A DNA stretch of 47,035 nucleotides from JBBSOW01 sp038259365 (GTDB lineage: Bacteria; Actinomycetota; Actinomycetes; Propionibacteriales; Propionibacteriaceae): contig JBBSOW010000017.1 in assembly GCA_038259365.1 (NCBI GenBank), forward strand, positions 1 to 47,035. The letters are read 5' to 3'. The notes under the pieces are model-generated. The model ran no database searches. It worked only from the letters and a program-made list of their open reading frames with translations, and was not told the origin of the DNA. Numbering within the stretch: position 1 is the first letter of the stretch; each line of letters begins with the position of its first letter. Shown here piece by piece: positions 41,313-47,035 of the stretch. A program made the position numbers and the translations under genes.

Positions 41313-42785
41313 TTATCCGGCGACGACCCGGGACACGGCCGCCTGGATGCCCTCTCCAAGCAGCGTGGTCTTGGCGTTCACGTACTCGGCCCGGAAGCCC
41401 TCGTCGGCACCGAGCCCACCGAAGATCGGGTGGTCGAGGAACACGCCGGGATCCTCCCGGTCAGCCAGGGCGGCCTCGGTGAGTTCGGCCTCGCGCTTGT
41501 CGGTGATGGGCGACTTGCGGCCGGCGTCGTCGCTGCCCTCCATGAACCGGCACCAGGTGGCGACGATGAGCGCGCACACCGGCGAGGACTCCCCCATGGC
41601 GATCCGATCTTTGATCACGGGAAACAAGAACTTGCTCATCCGGTCCGAGCCGTCGACGGCGAGCCGGGCCAGGGTATCCCTGACCTCCTCGTTGCCGAAC
41701 CGCTCGAGCAGCTCGGCGGTGTATGCCTCCAGGTCGACCCCGGGGACCGGCTTGAGGGTGGGCACCGCCTCGCCGCGCATGTAGGCCTCGAGGAGGTAGG
41801 CGTGCAGTTTTGGATCGCCGACGGCCTCGTGCACCTGCTCGTAACCGGCCAGGAATCCGGCGTAGGCGAGCTGCTGGTGCGAGGCGTTGAGCAGCCGCAG
41901 CTTCATCATCTCGTAGGGGTCGACATCATCGACGAGCTGCACTCCCACCTTGTCGTAATCGGGGCGGCCGGCGGGAAAGCGGTCCTCCATGACCCACTGG
42001 GTGAAGGATTCGCTCGAGACCGGGCAGGCGTCCTCGACGTCGAAGCGCTCGGCGACCTCGGCGCGCAGAGCGTCGTCGGGGGCCGGGGTGATCCGGTCCA
42101 CCATGGAGTTCGGGAAGGCCACCTCGGCCTCGACCCACGCGGCGAGCTCGGCGTCCTTGGCCTTGGCGAAGCCCAGCACGGCGGCGCGGGCGACGTCGCC
42201 GTTGTGCTGGATGTTGTCGCAGCACATGATCGTGAACGCCGGCGTGCCCGCGTCGCGGCGCCGCCGCAGGGCCTCCACGATGAGCCCGAACGCGCTCTGG
42301 CGGGGACCGTCGCCGTCGATGTCGGCCAACGTGGCCTCGTCTTGGGGATCGAACTGCCCGGTGCTGTCGTCGATCGGGTAACCGGATTCGGTGATCGTCA
42401 GCGAGACGATCTTGGTGGCCGGATCGCTGAGGCGGTTCAGCACGACCTCGGGGTCGTCCGGGACGAACAGGTACTCCATGATCGAGCCGATGACGCGGCC
42501 CTCGATCTCACCGTCGGGGTGCTTGAGCACGAGCGAGTACAGGCAGTCCTGCGCGGCCATGGCGTCGCGCATCTTCTCGTCGAAGGACAGCACCCCCACC
42601 CCGGTGATCCCCCAGCCGTCGGCCAGCCCGTCGGCGAGCAGGGCGTCGAGGTACATCGCCTGGTGCGCGCGGTGGAAGCCACCGACCCCGAAGTGGACGA
42701 TATGCTTGTCGACCCGGTCCCGGGGATACGCGGGCACCGGCATCGTGGAGATATCACCGAGGGTGGACTGGCTGAGCTGGATCAT
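41313..42785 (-). CDS. Mannitol 2-dehydrogenase family protein
   Basis: 490-residue polyol-specific long-chain dehydrogenase. The N-terminal Rossmann motif is IVHFGVGGFHRAHQAMYLD; the catalytic Lys-x4-Asn-x2-His is in KLRLLNASHQQLAYAG; CCDNIQHNG is another family block. It probably interconverts D-mannitol and D-fructose with NAD; other family members act on arabinitol, sorbitol, fructuronate or tagaturonate. No mannitol transporter or kinase is nearby, so the substrate is not fixed. It follows the ABM-domain gene by 100 bp on the same strand. Confidence 0.93.
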   Translation of the reverse strand: MIQLSQSTLGDISTMPVPAYPRDRVDKHIVHFGVGGFHRAHQAMYLDALLADGLADGWGITGVGVLSFDEKMRDAMAAQDCLYSLVLKHPDGEIEGRVIGSIMEYLFVPDDPEVVLNRLSDPATKIVSLTITESGYPIDDSTGQFDPQDEATLADIDGDGPRQSAFGLIVEALRRRRDAGTPAFTIMCCDNIQHNGDVARAAVLGFAKAKDAELAAWVEAEVAFPNSMVDRITPAPDDALRAEVAERFDVEDACPVSSESFTQWVMEDRFPAGRPDYDKVGVQLVDDVDPYEMMKLRLLNASHQQLAYAGFLAGYEQVHEAVGDPKLHAYLLEAYMRGEAVPTLKPVPGVDLEAYTAELLERFGNEEVRDTLARLAVDGSDRMSKFLFPVIKDRIAMGESSPVCALIVATWCRFMEGSDDAGRKSPITDKREAELTEAALADREDPGVFLDHPIFGGLGADEGFRAEYVNAKTTLLGEGIQAAVSRVVAG

Positions 42786-42885
42786 GGGAACCTTTCGTCG
42801 CGACGCCGAGACTCTGGCGCGGGATCAGGTGGCCGGGTGTTTTCCGATCTTGCCACCCCCGACCGCAAAGCGAAAGACCTGGGCT

Positions 42886-43194
42886 CTAGGGGATGCGCGG
42901 CTGGTTCTCCCCGACGAGGTCGGGCTCCTCGTAGGCCGAGGGCTCGTCGATGGCCAGCGACAGCAGCGGAACCACCACCATCTTGGATTCCAGCCCGCCG
43001 AGGGCGCGGCGATAGCTGCCGACGTCCTTCCAGCGGGTCGTCAGCGTCCACAGCTGCGGCTCGTCGAGGTTGCGGGCGAAATCCAGGCTCAGCAGCCCCA
43101 CCTTGGCCCGCAACACCTCGATGGCACGGCCGGCCTGCTCGGTGAACTCGGCGGTCTGGTCTTCGGTGACCTCGAAGCGGGTGATGGCGATCAC
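42886..43194 (-). CDS. Antibiotic biosynthesis monooxygenase (ABM) domain protein
   Basis: 102-residue ferredoxin-like fold protein: MIAITRFEVTEDQTAEFTEQ, then a central LWTLTTRWKDVGSYRRAL segment and a hydrophobic strand MVVVPLLSLA. The ABM superfamily includes quinol monooxygenases and heme oxygenase-like IsdG, but the Asn/Trp/His heme triad of IsdG is not evident. Its start overlaps the M1 peptidase stop by four bases (ATGA), so the two are coupled. Role unknown. Confidence 0.78.
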   Translation of the reverse strand: MIAITRFEVTEDQTAEFTEQAGRAIEVLRAKVGLLSLDFARNLDEPQLWTLTTRWKDVGSYRRALGGLESKMVVVPLLSLAIDEPSAYEEPDLVGENQPRIP

Positions 43195-44744
43195 GGATAT
43201 CCAACTTCCTCGGTCTTCGGCGGGACGGTGGTGCCGCTCATCCAGGCGTCGTACCAGGGCTGCAGGTCAGTATCCGTGGCGGCCTTGGCGGCGTCGAACC
43301 ACTGCTGGATCGAGTGGGGGCCGGCACGGGTGGCCCACTCGGCGGAGAACTTTTGAAACGTCTTCTCGCCCATCACGTTGCGCAGCGCCTGCAAAGCCAT
43401 GGGACCGCGGACGTAGACGGTGTCGAACAGGGTGTTGGCGCCCGGGTCGTCCAGGGTGATCCTCCAGAACTCGGGCGGGAGCTCCGTCATCCGCTTGGTC
43501 AACTTCTCGTTCGCGGACTCATCCTTGGCCTGTTCGAACACCAGCCATTCCGCGTGCGAGGCGTAACCCTCGTTGAGGAACAGGTCGCTCCAGCGTTGCA
43601 GGTTGACGGTGTCGCCAAACCACATGTGCGCCATCTCGTGGATGATGAGCCGGTCCGCGAAGCCCGAATCGGTGATCGCGCCCAGCCCGTAGACGGGACG
43701 GGCCTGGGTCTCCATCCCGCCGAACCACAGCTCGTGCGGGGGCACGACCCCGCCGATCTCGTTCATCGGGTAGGGGCCGTAGATCTTCTCCAGTTCGGCC
43801 ACCCACTTGGGCGTGGTGCGCAGCGCCGCGAACGCCTCTTCCCGGGCGGGCTCGTCGATCTCCTCGCTGACCGCGTAGAGGTAGGGGCGCGGCTTGGTCA
43901 TCCCCTCTGAAACGGTGCCGGTCTCGATCTGGTACTGCCCGATGCTCAAAAACGAGGTGTAGGTGACCAGCGGCTCGTCGGTCTGCCAGTGCCAGGTGTC
44001 GGTCTCAGGTGAGGACCCCTCGTCCCGGTTGATGAGCTTGCCGACGGTGAGTGCCTCGACGCCGGCGGGCACTGTCAGCCGGATGTCCATCTGGGCGGGA
44101 TCGCTGGGATGATCGTTGGCGGGGAACCACCAGGACGCGACGTAGGGTTCCCCCACCGCGGTGACGGTGCCGGCGCTGCGCCACCACGCCTGCTCGGTGG
44201 GCTCGCGGTCGGCCAGCGCCGGATCGCCGCCGTAGCTCACGGCGGCGGTGAAGCTCTGGCCCGAGGCGATGTCTTGCTTCGGGGTGATCGCGAGGTCGTC
44301 GGCCCCCCGGATCTCGAACTCCGCCGGTTGGCCGTCGACCGTCACCTCGGTGACCGGCAGCTGCAGATCGAGGTGGATCACGTCCAGCTTCTCGGTCGTC
44401 GCGGCCTCGACGGTGGTGGAGCCCGTGAGCACGCGACCGTCCCAGGCCAGGTTGACGTCGTAATTCGCGACGTCGAAGCCCTGCCCACCGAGACCCGGAA
44501 AGTAGCTGTCCCCGACGCCGTCCTTGCCCTTGCCGTCGGCGCGCTCGCTGCCGGCGAACTCTCCCCCGTCGGGCGTCAGCAGGAAGCTCACCAGCAGGAC
44601 CACCAGCGCCAGCGGGATGACCAACGCCGAGGCCAGGTCCAACGCGGAGAATCTCGCCTTGGCCTTCGGGGCCGGCGACCGGGTGGCCGACGTCAGGAGC
44701 ACCGGTCGTGGCGGCTCCCCCTGCGCCCGCTCGGGCTGGCTCAC
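43191..44744 (-). CDS. Membrane-anchored M1 family metallopeptidase
   Basis: 517 residues. After a 35-residue cytoplasmic N-terminus there is one transmembrane anchor (about 36-56), then an M1 aminopeptidase N-like ectodomain. The zinc site is complete: H369-E-M-A-H373 and, 18 residues on, E392 in FLNEGYA. The substrate motif is FGGMETQA where aminopeptidases usually have GAMEN, so exopeptidase activity or specificity may be altered. It is shorter than classical PepN (about 850) and lacks the large C-terminal helical domain. The gene is 22 bp downstream of recO on the same strand. Confidence 0.9.
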   Translation of the reverse strand: MSQPERAQGEPPRPVLLTSATRSPAPKAKARFSALDLASALVIPLALVVLLVSFLLTPDGGEFAGSERADGKGKDGVGDSYFPGLGGQGFDVANYDVNLAWDGRVLTGSTTVEAATTEKLDVIHLDLQLPVTEVTVDGQPAEFEIRGADDLAITPKQDIASGQSFTAAVSYGGDPALADREPTEQAWWRSAGTVTAVGEPYVASWWFPANDHPSDPAQMDIRLTVPAGVEALTVGKLINRDEGSSPETDTWHWQTDEPLVTYTSFLSIGQYQIETGTVSEGMTKPRPYLYAVSEEIDEPAREEAFAALRTTPKWVAELEKIYGPYPMNEIGGVVPPHELWFGGMETQARPVYGLGAITDSGFADRLIIHEMAHMWFGDTVNLQRWSDLFLNEGYASHAEWLVFEQAKDESANEKLTKRMTELPPEFWRITLDDPGANTLFDTVYVRGPMALQALRNVMGEKTFQKFSAEWATRAGPHSIQQWFDAAKAATDTDLQPWYDAWMSGTTVPPKTEEVGYP

Positions 44745-44766
44745 CGCGTCGGCTCCCTCGTCGTGG

Positions 44767-45507
44767 TCACCGTTCGAGAATAGGCATCGAGCGCAAGCCG
44801 CGCTCGAGATACCAGGCGACGAAGGTCCCGACGAGGCCGTCGACGCTCCGGATGGCGCCGGGTGCGGCGTCGCGCGTCCGCGGCCAGTCGCCCGCCAGTA
44901 GCGCCGACATCAACCCCACCGTGGCGGTCTCCACCCGCGGCGAACCCGGCGGGCGGCACCGCACGCACACCACCCCGCCGGCGGGGGGAGAAAAGTAGTC
45001 GGCGGTGTCGGCCAGCCCGCAGCGGGCGCAATCTTGCAGCGAAGGGGCGTACCCGGCCACGGACAGGGATCGCAGCAGGTAGGAGTTCAGGATAAGCGAC
45101 GGGTCCCGCGGCCCGTCGGTGGTGCCCTCGATGAGCACCCGCAGCCCGCCGGCGAGCAGCAGGAACTGCTGCAGCGCCGGCTCTCGCTCGGCGTCGACGA
45201 GACGATCGGCGGTCTCCACCATGACCTGGCCCGTGGTCCACAACCGGTAGTCGGCGCTGAGCTTCTCGCCCCACGCGTGCAGCGAGACCGCTTGCGTCAC
45301 GGTGTCGAGGTTGCGGCCCTGGGCCAGCTGCAGATCGACGTGGCTGAACGGCTCCAGCCGGGCACCGAACTTCGAGGAGGTGCGCCGCACCCCCTTCGCC
45401 ACCGCGCGGACCTTGCCCCCGCGGCGGGTGAGCAGCGTGATGATCCGATCGGCCTCGCCCAGCTTGTGCGTGCGCAACACCACGGCTTCTTCGCGGTAGG
45501 TAGGCAC
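44767..45507 (-). CDS. recO: DNA repair protein RecO
   Basis: 246 residues. The N-terminal OB fold reads YREEAVVLRTHKLGEADRII, LTRRGGKVRAVAKGVRR; the C-terminal helical part has the zinc ribbon CARCGLAD ... VCVRC. RecO loads RecA with RecR and anneals ssDNA in gap repair. Length and motifs are normal. In the usual actinobacterial order uppS and glyS follow; here the M1 peptidase, ABM and mannitol dehydrogenase genes and a toxin-antitoxin pair lie between recO and glyS, and uppS is absent. Confidence 0.95.
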   Translation of the reverse strand: MPTYREEAVVLRTHKLGEADRIITLLTRRGGKVRAVAKGVRRTSSKFGARLEPFSHVDLQLAQGRNLDTVTQAVSLHAWGEKLSADYRLWTTGQVMVETADRLVDAEREPALQQFLLLAGGLRVLIEGTTDGPRDPSLILNSYLLRSLSVAGYAPSLQDCARCGLADTADYFSPPAGGVVCVRCRPPGSPRVETATVGLMSALLAGDWPRTRDAAPGAIRSVDGLVGTFVAWYLERGLRSMPILER

Positions 45508-45565
45508 CCCATGAATCTACCCTGGCTCGCCGACAACTCCCATCGAGGTCATAGGAGACCCGTCT

Positions 45566-45676
45566 AACCACAATTATGACCAATCATGAGCGCTGCTACC
45601 GCCATAAAACGCTGTGACAAGGTGAAACGCAGAGGCCACCTTGGTGCGGGGTAAACGAGTGGTCACAATTGTGGTT
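45566..45676. repeat. 111-bp segment bounded by 17-bp inverted repeats
   Basis: AACCACAATTATGACCA (45566-45582) and TGGTCACAATTGTGGTT (45660-45676) match in inverted orientation at 16 of 17 positions. The right arm also contains a 10-base palindrome CACAATTGTG. The 77-bp interior has no gene. The segment is AT-rich for this window and fits between recO and the serpin gene. It may be a miniature mobile element or a pair of operators. Confidence 0.8.
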
Positions 45677-45705
45677 CCCGACTAGCGACTAGCGAAATCG
45701 AACGG

Positions 45706-46950
45706 TCAGTCCTGCACGTCAGCTGGATCGTTGACGACAGCGAGGAACAGGGGCCAGCCAGTGCGGGTGTCGAGGACCCGCATGATGAACGGGCGGTCCA
45801 CGACCAGGTCGACGTCGACGACGGTCGCACTCACCACGACGGCGCCCTCGGTGAGGGCGGCGCCGACGGTGCCCTCCGCGGTGACGATGAGCCGGGCCTG
45901 CTGGGCCATCTGGTCAAGGGTCGCACCGACAAAGATGCCGCCCAGCTGGCCGAGGTTGATTCCCAGCTCGGCCAACGGTTCCAGCAGATCCCAGCCTGTC
46001 GCTATATTGCTCGGCGGCAACGTCAGATCGACCTCGAGTTCTCCGGCCTGGCCCAAGGCGGTTGCGCTCTCCTGGAGCGCCTCGAAACCCAGCTCGCTGG
46101 GGTGCGTCCCGGCCCGGGGCAGGATGACGTCCATGGCCAGGACATCGTCGTAGGCGAGCCTGGCGGCCTCCCACCGATCGGTCTTCGCGTAGGGGACGGA
46201 GAGGGTGTCGCCGAGCGCGGCGACGTCGGCCGTGGCGCCGGCACCGGTGGCAAACGATAAGGGCACGCCGTCGGAGGAGAACGGCGTGCGCCACCTGGCC
46301 GCGAAGAGCAGGGCGTCCTGGGTGATGAGCTCGATGCCGGGGTCGAGCTCGATGGCAGTTTCCTTGACGAGCCCGGCGGTGTGCTTCTTCGCCCACGCGT
46401 CCAGATCGGCTTTGGCCTCCGAGAGCGGGACGCGGGTGATGCCGGTGTCGTAGTAGCGGGAGAGCCGATCGAGGAAGGCCGGGTTGATCTCGGCCCCGTC
46501 GAGGACCACGGCCCGATTGGCCTGGTGCACCACCGGTGTCTCGGGCGGATCGTCGACGTCCACCGACCTGGGCAGATCCTCATACCCGGCCAGCGCCTGG
46601 CGCAGCGCTCCGATGGCGGCGGAGCGCTCGTTGCCGGTGAGCCCGAACGCCTCGTCCAGGCTGGCGAGGCTTTCCCCTTCTGCGCCCTCGGCAAGCATGG
46701 CCAGGGTCACGGCAAGGGAGCTGGGGGACATGGACACGTTGGCGGTGCGGATGTCCTCATGGGCGACCATGACCCGCCAGGCGATGCGCGCGCTCGCGGT
46801 GGCCGCATCGGTTGTGTGGGGGGTATCCAGGGGTAGGGTCAGCACCGCTGCCGCGCCGTGCAGGTCCTCGGCGCTCGAGCACGAGCCCACGGCGAGGGCT
46901 AGGGCCGCGATGCCCGTTCCGGACAACAACTGGCGACGCGTGACGATCAC
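45706..46950 (-). CDS. Serpin-family lipoprotein
   Basis: 414 residues. A TRRQLL start with lipobox ALAVGSC makes it a cell-surface lipoprotein. The rest follows the serpin fold: NVSMSPSSLAVTLAMLAEGA (helix B), a central sheet region, the hinge EGTVGAALTEGAVV leading to the reactive loop, and the closing VDRPFIMRVLD-TGWPLFLAVVNDPAD. About 30 residues separate hinge Glu and the DRPF motif, the normal loop length. Serpins trap serine or cysteine proteases by a suicide mechanism. Whether this one inhibits is uncertain because hinge residues include a bulky Leu and Glu. Codon use matches neighbours. Confidence 0.9.
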   Translation of the reverse strand: MIVTRRQLLSGTGIAALALAVGSCSSAEDLHGAAAVLTLPLDTPHTTDAATASARIAWRVMVAHEDIRTANVSMSPSSLAVTLAMLAEGAEGESLASLDEAFGLTGNERSAAIGALRQALAGYEDLPRSVDVDDPPETPVVHQANRAVVLDGAEINPAFLDRLSRYYDTGITRVPLSEAKADLDAWAKKHTAGLVKETAIELDPGIELITQDALLFAARWRTPFSSDGVPLSFATGAGATADVAALGDTLSVPYAKTDRWEAARLAYDDVLAMDVILPRAGTHPSELGFEALQESATALGQAGELEVDLTLPPSNIATGWDLLEPLAELGINLGQLGGIFVGATLDQMAQQARLIVTAEGTVGAALTEGAVVVSATVVDVDLVVDRPFIMRVLDTRTGWPLFLAVVNDPADVQD

Positions 46951-47035
46951 AAACCCCTCCCCGGTTGCGCTTCACCTCACCACATCACGGACTTGAGGCC
47001 CGGGACAGGGCGTGGAGTCACGAATCGACAACGAA

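Overview
The window is high-GC DNA with dense, short-spaced operons, GTG starts, leaderless-looking promoters, a pSAM2-like integrative element, trehalose OtsA/OtsB, a quinol-type NO reductase and the gene set recO / glyS / dus / dgt / dnaG. Together these point to a free-living Actinomycetota chromosome. The genus cannot be fixed by eye; Propionibacteriales or a relative is only a guess.

Layout. 1-3127: the end of an actinobacterial integrative element (replication initiator, excisionase, tyrosine integrase) abutting a tRNA-Met(CAT) gene on the minus strand, which is the likely attachment site. 3235-6302: divergent otsB/otsA (trehalose), a conserved protein of unknown function, and tRNA-Asn(GTT) with a strong terminator. 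6341-8023: a membrane-anchored glutaredoxin-like protein and a decayed cytochrome P450. 8032-12294: a four-gene overlapping minus-strand operon (norZ, a four-cysteine membrane protein, a slipin, a small membrane protein). 12457-16335: an FAD monooxygenase, a sigma-70 family factor and DNA primase. 16430-20457: a small ribbon-helix-helix protein, then a TPP riboswitch with a hairpin that buries the Shine-Dalgarno site, driving the thiamine transporter thiB-thiP-thiQ. 20505-24554: MarR/MFS pair, a deaminase, a quinone-oxidoreductase-type dehydrogenase and an epoxide-hydrolase-like enzyme.

24532-33527 is a carbohydrate locus led by a LacI regulator with a palindromic operator: LacI, lipoprotein binding protein, two permeases, a Tat-exported PF10091/GH144-like hydrolase and a GH94 phosphorylase. 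The best reading is uptake and phosphorolysis of beta-1,2-glucan (sophoro-oligosaccharides). A GH36 alpha-galactosidase lies just upstream. 35794-40059 holds dgt, a 500-bp structured repeat region, dus and glyS. 40320-40973 holds a BrnT-like/RHH toxin-antitoxin pair whose toxin needs a -1 frameshift at a G GGA AAA slippery heptamer. 41313-45507 holds mannitol dehydrogenase, an ABM-domain protein, an M1 peptidase and recO. 45566-45676 is a short element bounded by 17-bp inverted repeats. A lipoprotein serpin closes the window.

The minus-strand order recO, glyS, dus, dgt, dnaG is the conserved actinobacterial order (as in Mycobacterium tuberculosis). Here it is opened in two places by accessory blocks: about 19 kb between dgt and dnaG, and about 4.7 kb between recO and glyS. 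The points that most deserve a second look are the tandem 184-bp hairpin repeats upstream of dgt, the frameshifted toxin, the putative beta-1,2-glucan locus, the norZ operon partners and the SD-burying TPP riboswitch.
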